From Dermatophilaceae bacterium (GTDB lineage Bacteria > Actinomycetota > Actinomycetes > Actinomycetales > Dermatophilaceae), in the NCBI GenBank assembly GCA_014377705.1, contig JACMPC010000204.1, forward strand, positions 1-64,000: a stretch of DNA of 64,000 bases, read 5' to 3'. Made by a program: the position numbers and the translations under genes. Positions 40,851 to 50,493 of the stretch are shown here, piece by piece; position 1 is the stretch's first letter, and every line of letters begins with the position of its first letter. The notes beneath the pieces were generated by a model that had not been told where the DNA came from, did no database searches, and saw only the letters and a list, made by a program, of their open reading frames with translations.

Positions 40851-41285
40851 TCAGTCGAGGCAGAACTCGTTGCCCTCGATGTCCTGCATCACCAGGCACG
40901 ACTCGTTCTCGCCATCGGCAGCCAGTAGTCGCACGCGTGCCGCGCCGAGCGGGACCAGTCGTGCGCATTCGGCCTCAAGCGCGGCCAGACGCTCTTCACC
41001 CACGAGCCCGGTGCCGACCCGCACGTCAAGATGCAGCCGATTCTTGACGACTTTGCCTTCGGGAACGCGGTGAAAGAACAGTCGCGCGCCCACACCGAAG
41101 GGGTCGATGCATGCGAACGTTGAACCCTGATGCTCAGGCGGCTGCGCGCGATCGAAATCGTCCCACGTAGCAAACCCCTCCGGCGGCGGCGGTACGACGT
41201 AACCCAACACCTTGCACCAGAAACGAGCTACGCGCTCAGGTTCTGCACAGTCGAAGGTGACTTGGATCTGCTTGACCGATGGCAT
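40851..41285 (-). CDS. VOC (glyoxalase-like) family protein
   Basis: VTFDCAEPERVARFWCKVLGY, KVVKNRLHLDVRVG, MQDIEGNEFCLD. Confidence 0.9.
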   Translation of the reverse strand: MPSVKQIQVTFDCAEPERVARFWCKVLGYVVPPPPEGFATWDDFDRAQPPEHQGSTFACIDPFGVGARLFFHRVPEGKVVKNRLHLDVRVGTGLVGEERLAALEAECARLVPLGAARVRLLAADGENESCLVMQDIEGNEFCLD

Positions 41286-41380
41286 CGGTCCACCATAAAG
41301 GAGCAACCCAGCCAGCGCCGCTCGGGTCGCGGTATCGCGCGACATGGGTTGGTGACCCGCTCGGGGCGGTGCGGGTTTGG

Positions 41381-41680
41381 TCAGTCGAGGTCGAACGCGG
41401 CCCGGATCGCCTTCATGAGAGCGGCTTCCTGTTCTGTCAGCAAGAAACCCAGCTGACGCCTGAGCGCGCTGACGGGCACGGTGACGATGTTGTCGCAGCT
41501 CACAACGTTGGCGCGATCGAGTCCGTTGGCCGGGCCGACCGGCATCTCCGTCGACAGGCCACGGCTGGTGCTGGTGATCGGCGCTACGGTCACCCGGCTG
41601 AGGTGGGGGCGCACGACCTCACGCGTGAGGATCAGCACCGGACGTGTCTTGTCCAGGCGCGCGGCATAGATCGGTCGCAT
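41381..41680 (-). CDS. MazF/PemK-family mRNA interferase toxin
   Basis: MRPIYAARLDKTRPVLILTREVVRPHLSRVTVAPITSTSRGLSTEMPVG. Confidence 0.88.
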   Translation of the reverse strand: MRPIYAARLDKTRPVLILTREVVRPHLSRVTVAPITSTSRGLSTEMPVGPANGLDRANVVSCDNIVTVPVSALRRQLGFLLTEQEAALMKAIRAAFDLD

Positions 41681-41916
41681 CAGTCGAGGTCGTCCATCGA
41701 CGTGGCGGCTGCGAACTCGGCGAGCGTGTCCAGATCCCAGTCCGTGCCCGCGCCGGCGAGGATAACGGCGTCTCGCTCCGCGACCTTGCGACGACGCTCC
41801 CGTTCGAGGGCTTGAGACACCACGGCCGCACGGCTCGCGGCATCGCCATGACTGACGAGGTCGTCAACGAAGGCGACCAGGTCATCGGGGAGGCGGACGG
41901 CGATCTGTCTGCTCAT
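41680..41916 (-). CDS. Ribbon-helix-helix antitoxin (MazE-like)
   Basis: MSRQIAVRLPDDLVAFVDDLVSHGDAASRAAVVSQALERE; stop overlaps toxin start (TGATG). Confidence 0.85.
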   Translation of the reverse strand: MSRQIAVRLPDDLVAFVDDLVSHGDAASRAAVVSQALERERRRKVAERDAVILAGAGTDWDLDTLAEFAAATSMDDLD

Positions 41917-42100
41917 ACCAAAACGGTCCAATATGGGATGCACCCGAACGCGGCAGCACGAGCGGCCATGAGCCGAAGCGCGGCTACGAGCCAACATTTC
42001 CGCGAGGGGTTGCCTTGGTGACCGGGGGTGCGCTGAGACAGACTGGGAACAACGCCGGCTGGCTGCGGCGCCCCCGAGCGGAACCGACAGTGAGGACGCT

Positions 42101-43030
42101 ATGAGCTCGCACGTTCACATCGAGCACCTCCCGTTCGACGTCGAGGACAACCTGCGGGAGTACGTCGACCGCCTGATCGCCGAGGGATACTCGGTGGCTG
42201 GCGGCCAGGGCGCTGATCCGTTGCTCATCGACCCGGGCGGCAAGGCGGTGGAGACCTGGCGGGAGGACTACCCGTACGACGAGCCGCTTGATCGGGACGT
42301 CTACGAGGAGCAGAAGTACCTCCTGCAGATCGAGCTGCTGAAGCTCCAGTACTGGGCGGAGGACCTCGGCGAACGCCATATCCTCCTGTTTGAGGGGCGC
42401 GACGCCGCCGGCAAGGGCGGCACGATCAAGCGGTTCATGGAGCACCTCAACCCCCGGGCCGCGCGCGTGGTCGCGCTGACCAAGCCGACCACGACCGAGG
42501 CCGGTCAGTGGTACTTCCAGCGATACGTGCAGAACTTCCCCACCTCCGGGGAGGTCGTGCTGTTCGACCGGTCCTGGTACAACCGGGCCGGGGTGGAGCG
42601 CGTGATGGGCTTCTGCACCGACCAGGAGTACGAGGTCTTCATGAAGCAGGCGCCGGAGTTCGAGCGGATGATCGTCGACGCCGGCATCCACCTGACGAAG
42701 TTCTGGTTCTCCGTCACTGGCCGTGAGCAGCGCACCCGGTTCGCCATCCGCCAGATCGACCCCGTGCGCCGCTGGAAGCTGTCCCCGATGGATCTGGAGT
42801 CGCTGGGCCGGTGGGACGCCTACACCGACGCGAAGACGGCGATGATCGCCGGCACCGACACCGATTACGCCCCGTGGATCACGATCCGCAGCAACGACAA
42901 GAAACGGGCGCGGCTCGAGGCGATGCGCTACTTCCTCAGCCAGTTCGACTACGAGGGCAAGGACCACGCGACCGTCGCCGTGCCGGACCCGCTGATCGTG
43001 ATGCGCGCCCGCGACGCCGTCGGCGACTGA
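42101..43030 (+). CDS. ppk2: Polyphosphate kinase 2
   Basis: LLFEGRDAAGKGGTIKRFMEHLNPRAARVVAL, FDRSWYNRAGVERVMGF. Confidence 0.95.
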   Translation: MSSHVHIEHLPFDVEDNLREYVDRLIAEGYSVAGGQGADPLLIDPGGKAVETWREDYPYDEPLDRDVYEEQKYLLQIELLKLQYWAEDLGERHILLFEGRDAAGKGGTIKRFMEHLNPRAARVVALTKPTTTEAGQWYFQRYVQNFPTSGEVVLFDRSWYNRAGVERVMGFCTDQEYEVFMKQAPEFERMIVDAGIHLTKFWFSVTGREQRTRFAIRQIDPVRRWKLSPMDLESLGRWDAYTDAKTAMIAGTDTDYAPWITIRSNDKKRARLEAMRYFLSQFDYEGKDHATVAVPDPLIVMRARDAVGD

Positions 43031-43147
43031 CCGCCACCTGGACTCCCGTCCGGCGCGACCGGAGGCCAGGTCCTATGGGCCCTGCCACGGATCCGAACGC
43101 CCACTGGTCGGCAGGATCGAGCGCCCCACCAGCGGCAGATGAGTGCG

Positions 43148-43578
43148 CTAGACCACAGGGGTCTCGACGATGCTGAAAGACTTGGGGCGCGCGTCGAAGT
43201 AGCGCAACCACGTCGGAACCATCTTGACCAGCGTGAAGTTCTCGCGCAACGCGCGGGACTTCGCGACCTGTTCCTGGTGGATGCGGCCATACTTCTCCCG
43301 CTCGGCACCCGAGAGCACCTCGGCGTCGCCCCTTGGCCTGCACCGACACCTTCTCGTCCCATCCGACGACGAGTGCGACCCGCTGGTTGCCGCCGATGTC
43401 GATGACCTTGCGTGCGGCGGCCATGGTGTCGAAGAGCACCTCGCCGTGGTCGGTCACCGCGAGGTCGACCAGCGCGGCCTCGGGGTGCCCCTCGGCGTCG
43501 ACGGTGGCCAGGATCAGGTCTTCGTCAATCTCGAACTGGTCGAGATCGTTCCGAATCGTGAGCAGGGGCGCGGGTCGG
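43148..43578 (-). pseudogene. PPOX-class (pyridoxamine 5'-phosphate oxidase-like) protein with a frameshift and no start codon
   Basis: RNDLDQFEIDEDLILATVDAEGHPEAALVDLAVTDHGEVLFDTMAAARKVIDIGGNQRVALVVGW in one frame, GDAEVLSGAEREKYGRIHQEQVAKSRALRENFTLVKMVPTWLRYFDARPKSFSIVETPVV* in the next; junction at a C4/G4 run near 43329. Confidence 0.7.
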
Positions 43579-43586
43579 TCTGAGGC

Positions 43587-44384
43587 TCAGCGTCTCGCCA
43601 GGGCAAGGAGATGGGCGCTGGTGGCGATCATGGCGCGGTCGCGTTCCAGTGCTCGCGCGCACGCAAGCGCGCTGGGCAGAAGGTCATCCAGATGCTCCAC
43701 TCCCAGCGCGTCCAGGGCAATCCACATCGGTCCCTCTACGCCGTACACCTCGACGTCGGAGAAGCCGGCGGAACGGAACTCGTCGCCGAGCTCCTCGGGG
43801 TGGTGGAAGTACGCCGTGGTGAACCCCAGGCGCGGGTCATGCAGTCCGGTGTCCAGAACGTCCTGCAGCAGGGGGATCGTGGGGTCATCGAGCTGACCGC
43901 GCGTTGCGGTGTCGAGCATTCCGAGGTAGCGGCACACTCCGGCGGCGGCAACCAGCCCACCGGGCCGCGCCACCCGGTGAGCCTCCCGCAGTGCGGTGAG
44001 CCGGTCCTCGCCGTCGATCAGGTGATAGAGCGGCCCGAGCAGGAGAACGACGTCCGCCGTGGCGTCCGGCTCCTCAAGGCTTCGTGCGTCTCCGACCGCA
44101 GCGGTGATGCCTCCACCGAGGGTCGCGGCCTGCTGCACATGCTCGGGCACGAGGTCCACGACATGCACTGTGTAGCCGTCTTCGGCGAGCCAGCTGGCGT
44201 GCACCCCTGTCGCACCGCCCACGTCGAGAACCCGCGCGGGAGGCTCGGGCAGATAACGGCGCAGCAGTTCCTGGGTACGCAGGAACTCCAGCCGTCCGTG
44301 CGGGCTCACCCGAAGCCGGTCGTCCTCGAGGTAACGGGTCTGGTAGAAGGTGACGATGTCGGGTTCGGTGAAGAGTTCGTCCAC
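43587..44384 (-). CDS. SAM-dependent methyltransferase
   Basis: RVLDVGGATGVHASWLAEDGYTVHVVDLVPEHVQQA, ADVVLLLGPLYHL. Confidence 0.88.
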   Translation of the reverse strand: MDELFTEPDIVTFYQTRYLEDDRLRVSPHGRLEFLRTQELLRRYLPEPPARVLDVGGATGVHASWLAEDGYTVHVVDLVPEHVQQAATLGGGITAAVGDARSLEEPDATADVVLLLGPLYHLIDGEDRLTALREAHRVARPGGLVAAAGVCRYLGMLDTATRGQLDDPTIPLLQDVLDTGLHDPRLGFTTAYFHHPEELGDEFRSAGFSDVEVYGVEGPMWIALDALGVEHLDDLLPSALACARALERDRAMIATSAHLLALARR

Positions 44385-44654
44385 GTCGCCATCTTCCCAG
44401 GCCCTCGCCCGACGACCGGTGGGGCCCACAGCAACGCGTCCAGAAGGACGTGGCTGGATCGCCACTCACCAGTGCGTCCCGCTCCTCGGTCTTCACGGTC
44501 AGTACTCCGGACATCGTTCTCTGTGTCCTACTGGATAGCCGGCGCATCGAAGCACGGCAAGCAGGCCGGGCTTGTTGAGCTCGCAACCACCCTCGGGCGG
44601 GTCCTGGTCTGGCTGAGCTGCCGGCGGCCTTCCGGGATCGCGGGCGCGGCCTGC

Positions 44655-45497
44655 CTACTCGTCTTCCTCGTCCCAGATCCGGGCCTTCTTCACCTTGACC
44701 GGCCTGGCGGGTTGGGAGGGTCTGAGTGGTGGTGCTGAACCGCCTCGCGCTGGTGCGGCTTCGAGCTCATCGAGATGCTCACGGCGGGCGCCGACCAGGA
44801 CCAGCACGATGCCGACGGGTGCGGCCAGCCACCACTGCAGCGCGTAGGCCAGATGCGGTCCCTTGCCGGTGTCGGGCCTAGCCAGAGCCTGCGGGTGCTC
44901 GATCCGCTCACCCGACGGCCCGACCTCGGCCCGCCGGATCAGGTAGGCGCCATACAGCGGGCTGCTCGTCTGCGCCCCGGCCTCGGCGAGGTTGATCGAG
45001 GCCAGCTGACCGTTCGACATCGTGCGTCCCAGACTCGGCTCGCCCGGTCGCAGCCAGCCGGTGACCGTGATCTCTCCGGCGGGGGTGGCTGGCGTTTTGG
45101 ATGGCCCGGCTGCCGTACGCCCGTTGGGGATCCAGCCGCGGTCGACCAGCAGGGACCTGCCGTCTGCCAGTTGCAGCGGAACCACGACCTCGTAGCCGTA
45201 GACCCCGTTGTTCGGGCGGTTGCGGACCAGCATGAGCTGCCCGGCGACATACCGTCCCGTCGCGGTGACCGGCGTCCACTCCAGCGGAAGGGGCAGCCTG
45301 GCGGCGGGCCTGGGCATCGCCGCGGACAGCGGGACCGGCCTGGCCAGGTAGTGGTTGTCGATCCGCTCCGCCCGGGCAGTCTTGGCCTCATGGCGATGCC
45401 ACTGCCACCGGCCGAGGAACAGGCAGGCGACGGCGAAGACCAGGGCGATCGTCAGCATGGTGAGCCAACGCCGCGAGATCAGCACCCTGAGCACCAT
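44655..45497 (-). CDS. SURF1 family protein
   Basis: LGRWQWHRHEAKTARAERIDNHY, YGYEVVVPLQLADGRSLLVDRGWIP, C-terminal TM. Confidence 0.9.
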   Translation of the reverse strand: MVLRVLISRRWLTMLTIALVFAVACLFLGRWQWHRHEAKTARAERIDNHYLARPVPLSAAMPRPAARLPLPLEWTPVTATGRYVAGQLMLVRNRPNNGVYGYEVVVPLQLADGRSLLVDRGWIPNGRTAAGPSKTPATPAGEITVTGWLRPGEPSLGRTMSNGQLASINLAEAGAQTSSPLYGAYLIRRAEVGPSGERIEHPQALARPDTGKGPHLAYALQWWLAAPVGIVLVLVGARREHLDELEAAPARGGSAPPLRPSQPARPVKVKKARIWDEEDE

Positions 45498-45587
45498 ACG
45501 ACCGTACAGCCCGGCGCCCCTCTCGTGCCCTGCGGCCTGAGGGTCCCGCGATTGCCGGGGATGGCACGTGCCGGTGAAAGCCGGGGG

Positions 45588-45824
45588 TCAGCCCATCTCG
45601 TCGGTGAGCTCGGACACGGGCAAGGCGTCCTTCAGGAAGCCCCTCTTCGACAGGAAGTCCGAGAGCGGGTCGGCGTGACCCTCGCACGCCAGCCAGACCT
45701 TGCGGCGCTCGGGCTTGTGCAGCTTCGGGTTGTTCCACAGCAGTCCGTATGCCGCCCCGACCCGGCAGCCCTTGGCGCTGCAGATCACTGCGTGGTTCTG
45801 CCTGCGGGACGTGTCCGTGCTCAT
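45588..45824 (-). CDS. Conserved hypothetical protein
   Basis: AVICSAKGCRVGAAYGLLWNNPKLHKPERRKVWLACEGHADPLSDFLSKRGFLKDALPV; overlaps the upstream gene. Confidence 0.8.
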   Translation of the reverse strand: MSTDTSRRQNHAVICSAKGCRVGAAYGLLWNNPKLHKPERRKVWLACEGHADPLSDFLSKRGFLKDALPVSELTDEMG

Positions 45825-46162
45825 CGGGGTGGCTCCTCATCGGGACGACGAGGGGCAATCTGTCGAGCCGCGGCGTCGGGCGGTGTCACCGGTCCGAGGT
45901 CCGTGCCCCCTCGTGGTCTGGTGGCATTGGCGACCACGACGGCGACATACGGGAGGATCACTGCGGCGATGACAAGGGCCCAACCTACCACCGTCCAGTG
46001 GAGCACCCCGAGGGCGATGACCGCCAGGACGAAGCATGCGGTGCGGATACCCATGGACAGCAGATAGCGGCGCATCCGCCCATGCCTGTCGTCATGGAGG
46101 GACTCCGGCAGGCCGGTTACTGCGTACACCTGCTCGTGGTCACGGGAAACGCGTTTCCTCAC
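45821..46162 (-). CDS. DUF3099 family membrane protein
   Basis: VYAVTGLPESLHDDRHGRMRRYLLSMGIRTACFVLAV, two TM segments. Confidence 0.85.
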   Translation of the reverse strand: MRKRVSRDHEQVYAVTGLPESLHDDRHGRMRRYLLSMGIRTACFVLAVIALGVLHWTVVGWALVIAAVILPYVAVVVANATRPRGGTDLGPVTPPDAAARQIAPRRPDEEPPR

Positions 46163-46293
46163 ACCATGACAGTATGCCGGGGGGCGCGTGAAGTCACCCC
46201 GGGCGGTCGGCTAGCGTCTTGCACTTCCCGCCCGATGGAGCGCGCCCATTCATCGAGCATGTGCTCGGTTTCGGACCCTTACTGGAGGAAATG

Positions 46294-47007
46294 ATGGCTG
46301 ACCCTCGCAACGTGCTTATCACCGGAGGCTACCGTGGCATCGGTCTTTCGGTCGCTCAGGCTTTCGTGCGGGCTGGAGACAACGTCATCGTGGTCGACCG
46401 TGCGGGTGAGCCTCCGGCGGGAATGCTGGGCGTGAGCTGCGACGTGACTGACACTGCGTCGGTGGATGCCGCGTTCAGCGAAGCGGAGGAGAAGCTTGGC
46501 GGGCCGATCGAGGTGCTCGTGGCCAACGCCGGCATCACCCGCGACGCACTGATGATGCGGATGAGCGACGAGGACTTCGACACCGTGATCGACGTCAACC
46601 TCGGTGGAGCCTTCCGGTGCGCGCGTCGGGCCAGCAAGGGGATGATCAAGCTTCGCAAAGGAAGGATCGTGTTCATCTCCAGCGTGGTCGGGCTCTATGG
46701 CTCGGCAGGACAGACGAACTACGCAGCCAGCAAGTCCGCACTGGTCGGGCTGGCCCGGTCGATCTCGCGCGAGCTTGGTGGCCGGGGGATCACCGCCAAC
46801 CTCGTCGCCCCGGGCTTCATCGAGACTGCCATGACCGCTGAGCTGCCCGCCGATGTCAAGAAGACCTACCTCGCGGGCATCCCCGCGGGCCGCTTCGCCT
46901 CCCCGGATGAGGTGGCTGCGGTCGTAAGGTGGATCGCGTCCCCTGAGGCGTCGTACATCACCGGCGCTGTCTTCCCCGTAGACGGCGGCCTCGGAATGGG
47001 GCACTGA
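46294..47007 (+). CDS. fabG: 3-oxoacyl-ACP reductase
   Basis: VLITGGYRGIGLSVAQAF, VANAGITRDALMMRM, YAASKSALVGLARSI. Confidence 0.93.
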   Translation: MADPRNVLITGGYRGIGLSVAQAFVRAGDNVIVVDRAGEPPAGMLGVSCDVTDTASVDAAFSEAEEKLGGPIEVLVANAGITRDALMMRMSDEDFDTVIDVNLGGAFRCARRASKGMIKLRKGRIVFISSVVGLYGSAGQTNYAASKSALVGLARSISRELGGRGITANLVAPGFIETAMTAELPADVKKTYLAGIPAGRFASPDEVAAVVRWIASPEASYITGAVFPVDGGLGMGH

Positions 47008-47013
47008 GCTCTT

Positions 47014-47811
47014 ATGACCCAGAAGGGACCACGTATGTTGTTGCACGGCAAAAGACTGCTGCACGGCAAGAAGCTGCTGATCACGGGTGTCCTGACGAAC
47101 TCTTCAATCGCCTTTCACGTGGCCAAGCTGGCCCAGGAGGAGGGCGCCGAGGTCGTGCTGACGTCGTTCGGTCGCGCGATGAAGATCACCAAGACGATCG
47201 CCAAGCGACTGCCGTCGACACCGCCGGTCATCGAGCTGGACGTGACCAACAAGGAGCATGTCGAGTCCCTCGCGGAGCGGCTGGGCGAGCATGTCGACCA
47301 CATCGACGGCGTGCTGCACTCGATCGGTTTCGCACCTCAAGGCGCGTTCAACTTCCTTGAGGGCAGCTGGGAGGACGTCGCAACCGCGGTGCACACCTCT
47401 GCCTACTCTTTGAAGGCACTGTCGGTTGCCGCGCTTCCGTTGATGTCGCCCGGTGGCAGTGTGGTCGGACTGACCTTTGACGCCCAGTACGCGTGGCCGC
47501 TATATGACTGGATGGGCGTGGCCAAGGCGGCGTTCGAGTCCACTAGCCGCTACTGCGCCCGCGACCTGGGTCCCAAGGGTGTACGGGTGAACCTCGTGGC
47601 CGCCGGCCCCATCCGCACGACAGCCGCCAAGTCGATTCCCGGGTTCCTTGAGTTCGAACGGATCTGGAGTGACCGTTCTCCACTGAACTGGGATGTCGAT
47701 GACCCGACTCCGGCGGCGAAGGCCTGCGTGGCGCTGTTCTCCGACTGGTTCCCGGCGACCACCGGCGAGATCATCCACGTCGATGGTGGCTTCCACGCGA
47801 TGGGCCAGTAG
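47014..47811 (+). CDS. fabI: Enoyl-ACP reductase (FabI/InhA type)
   Basis: LLITGVLTNSSIAFHVAKLAQEEGAEVVLTSF, YDWMGVAKAAFESTSRYCARDLGPKGVRVNLVAAGPIRT. Confidence 0.94.
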   Translation: MTQKGPRMLLHGKRLLHGKKLLITGVLTNSSIAFHVAKLAQEEGAEVVLTSFGRAMKITKTIAKRLPSTPPVIELDVTNKEHVESLAERLGEHVDHIDGVLHSIGFAPQGAFNFLEGSWEDVATAVHTSAYSLKALSVAALPLMSPGGSVVGLTFDAQYAWPLYDWMGVAKAAFESTSRYCARDLGPKGVRVNLVAAGPIRTTAAKSIPGFLEFERIWSDRSPLNWDVDDPTPAAKACVALFSDWFPATTGEIIHVDGGFHAMGQ

Positions 47812-47817
47812 CGGGCC

Positions 47818-50016
47818 ATGAGCACCGCACCTCGCGTGACGGTCACTGAGGTCAGAGTGCTGGAGGGGCCCAACCTGTACTTCTCGCGTCCCGCGATCAA
47901 GATCATCGTGGTTTGTCCGGGGTATCTGAGCGTCGACGAGGGCACCCTGCGCGCCATCGGCGAACGGCTGGGGATGCGCGTCCTGCGTCCGGGGGCTCCG
48001 GAGTCGGAGCAGCGTCAGCGAGCCGTCATGCGGCTGGTGGCGCAGGTGGTGCACCGGATCGCCGCCGGGTCTGGCACGACGAGGCTGGGCGTTCGCGTTC
48101 GCACCGGGGCGTCGCGTGATGAGGTGGTCGCGGCGTTTCCATGGCGCTGGCAGGGTCGCGGCCTGGCGCTCGGTAAGTCCCTGGGGCCGGCTCTGACGGA
48201 CCTGCTCGACGCGGACGAATCGGTGCGGGAGGGCGCGCTCGGCGCGGCGGCCACCGCAGTCACCGGCGCCGCACCGGGCGTGCACTACACCATGACGAAG
48301 CCGAAGATCCCCGTCGCGTCAGTGACGGGGACCAACGGCAAGACGACGACGACGCGCCTGCTCGGACACATGGGTATGACGGCCGGCCTGGTCACGGCGT
48401 GGAGCGCCACCGACGGTGTGGTCGTCCAGGCGGAGCTGGTCACGCAGGGTGACTACTCGGGGCCGGCTGGTGGCCGCCGGGTGCTGGCCACGCCGGGGGT
48501 CCAGCTCGGCATTCTCGAGACGGCTCGTGGTGGCCTGCTACGCACGGGCATGGGCATCTCGGTGAACGACGTCAGCGTGGTCACCAACGTCTCCGCAGAC
48601 CACCTCGGGGAACACGGCATCGAGACCGTCGACCAGCTGGCCGAGGTCAAGGCGATAGTCACGAAGATCACCAGGCCGACCGGGTGGGTGGTCCTCAACG
48701 GCGACGACCCCCGCGTGTGGGCCATGCGTCTTGGCATCAAGGCCCGGCCGTGGGTGTTCAGTCTCGACCCTGACTCACCGGCCCTGAGGGAGTCTCTCGG
48801 CCTCGGCGGCCGCGGTGCCACGGTCCTGGACGGTGACGTTGTCGTCCTGGCGCCCCACGCCGAACCCGACCATCTCACGCCGATCCTGGACGTGCCGATG
48901 ACCCTGTCCGGCCTGTCCGAGCACAACATCGCCAACGCCCTCGCCGCGACCGCCGCAGCTCTTGGGCTGGGCCTGCCGAGAGAGGCGGTCGTGCAGGGTC
49001 TGCGCACCTTCGCGCCGGACCCGCGACACAACCCGGGACGGATGAACGCCTACACACTGCCCCTGCCCGGTGGTGGTGGTGGTGCGACGGTGATCATCGA
49101 CTTCGCCCACAACGAGGCCGGTCTGGAGGGTTTGCTGCGGGTCGCCGAGGGTCTGCGGCCGCCGGGGTCCGCTGTGCATCTCGGACTTGGCTCCGGGGGT
49201 GACCGCACCGACGAGATCCTGCACCGTCTCGGCGAGCTCGCCGGCCGCCGCGCAGACCGGGTGTCGGTGGTGCACAAGGCGAGCTATCTGCGCGGTCGTG
49301 AGATGGCGGACCTGGAGGCCCAGCTGGTGATCGGCCTTGCCCGGGTGGGTTTCGCGGAGGTCGACTCCTATCCCACCGAGCTCGAGGGGTTGCAGGCTCT
49401 GGTCGCCCAGGCTGGCGAGGGCGACGTGCTGGCGGTCATGGTGCATGCCGACCGGGTGCTGCTCGACGGGTGGCTCAGGGCCAACGGAGCCAGCGTCGAT
49501 TCCCCGGCGGACATCCGCAGGAAGGTCATCGCGTCCCGTGGTGAGCATGAGGCCGAGGCGGCGATTGCCCGGCTATGGGCTGAGCCCGACGCCCAGGACC
49601 GCGTCGCGGCGGCCCAGCTGCTGCTCGACCTCGGCCCGGATGATCCGCGGCTCATCTTCGAGCTGGCCAGCGCGCACGATGGCGCTGGCGATCAGCAGCA
49701 GGCGATCGCGTTGTACGACAAAGCTCTTGGCGGGGGACTCCGTGAGCCGCACCGTCACCGCGCCCTGCTCCAGCAGGCTGCAGGCTATCGGAAGACCGGC
49801 GATCTCACCTCGGCCCGCGACATCCTGGATGCGCTGGGCGGCGAACGTCCCGGCAGCGCCGCCGTCGCCGCGTTCCGGGCGCTGACCATGCTCGACCAGG
49901 GTGAGGCCCCGGCCGCGGTGGCAGACCTGATCACCGTTCTGCTCTCGCGCTCCGGCGACGCCGATGACGAGGCCTACCGGGCAGTCCTGCACGGCCAGGT
50001 GGCGGAGCTTGGATGA
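47818..50016 (+). CDS. Mur ligase family protein (cyanophycin synthetase-like) with C-terminal TPR domain
   Basis: PVASVTGTNGKTTTTRLLGHM, ARGGLLRTGMG, VTNVSADHLGEHGIETVDQLAEVKAIV; C-terminal DDPRLIFELASAHDGAGDQQQAIALYDKALGGG. Confidence 0.88.
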   Translation: MSTAPRVTVTEVRVLEGPNLYFSRPAIKIIVVCPGYLSVDEGTLRAIGERLGMRVLRPGAPESEQRQRAVMRLVAQVVHRIAAGSGTTRLGVRVRTGASRDEVVAAFPWRWQGRGLALGKSLGPALTDLLDADESVREGALGAAATAVTGAAPGVHYTMTKPKIPVASVTGTNGKTTTTRLLGHMGMTAGLVTAWSATDGVVVQAELVTQGDYSGPAGGRRVLATPGVQLGILETARGGLLRTGMGISVNDVSVVTNVSADHLGEHGIETVDQLAEVKAIVTKITRPTGWVVLNGDDPRVWAMRLGIKARPWVFSLDPDSPALRESLGLGGRGATVLDGDVVVLAPHAEPDHLTPILDVPMTLSGLSEHNIANALAATAAALGLGLPREAVVQGLRTFAPDPRHNPGRMNAYTLPLPGGGGGATVIIDFAHNEAGLEGLLRVAEGLRPPGSAVHLGLGSGGDRTDEILHRLGELAGRRADRVSVVHKASYLRGREMADLEAQLVIGLARVGFAEVDSYPTELEGLQALVAQAGEGDVLAVMVHADRVLLDGWLRANGASVDSPADIRRKVIASRGEHEAEAAIARLWAEPDAQDRVAAAQLLLDLGPDDPRLIFELASAHDGAGDQQQAIALYDKALGGGLREPHRHRALLQQAAGYRKTGDLTSARDILDALGGERPGSAAVAAFRALTMLDQGEAPAAVADLITVLLSRSGDADDEAYRAVLHGQVAELG

Positions 50017-50420
50017 TGGCGCGCTGACTGTTCGCTGGGCCACCCCCGGCGACGCTGCCCGGATGGCCGAGATCTTCCTCACGTCGCGACAGGCTGCCAT
50101 GCCCTGTCCGGGCCTGCGGACCAGCGACCAGCGTCGGGCCGACGCGCTGGCTGAGATCTACCGGCGAGCAGTGGCCGCCGGCCCCGGGGTTGTCCCACTC
50201 CCGGCTGCACAGCGCCTCCCTTCTAGGCCGACGCGGAACTCATCATCCACTGGGTCGACGGCGGCCAGACGAGCGTGCTCAACGCGGCGCTGCTCTGCGG
50301 CCGCCACCAGATGATCGCCCACCAGCGAGGCTGGGCCGCAACCGCCACCGGACGATCGCCCACCAGACAAGGCTGGACCGCAACCGCCACCACCGGCGAA
50401 GTCACCTCTCACCTGCGACC
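50008..50420 (+). pseudogene. Mosaic remnant: GNAT N-terminal piece joined to DUF222/HNH endonuclease pieces
   Basis: LTVRWATPGDAARMAEIFLTSRQAAMP (GNAT-like), RTSDQRRADALAEIYRRAVAAG (DUF222-like), then CPTPGCTAPPF*ADAELIIHWVDGGQTSVLNAALLCGRHHQMIAHQRGW (HNH, in-frame stop). Confidence 0.6.
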
Positions 50421-50493
50421 GCCCAGCCCCACAAGCCCACCGCGCCCGGCGGGCACCAAGACATGCAGCGGCCGGATCACAACTGGCCAAGCC

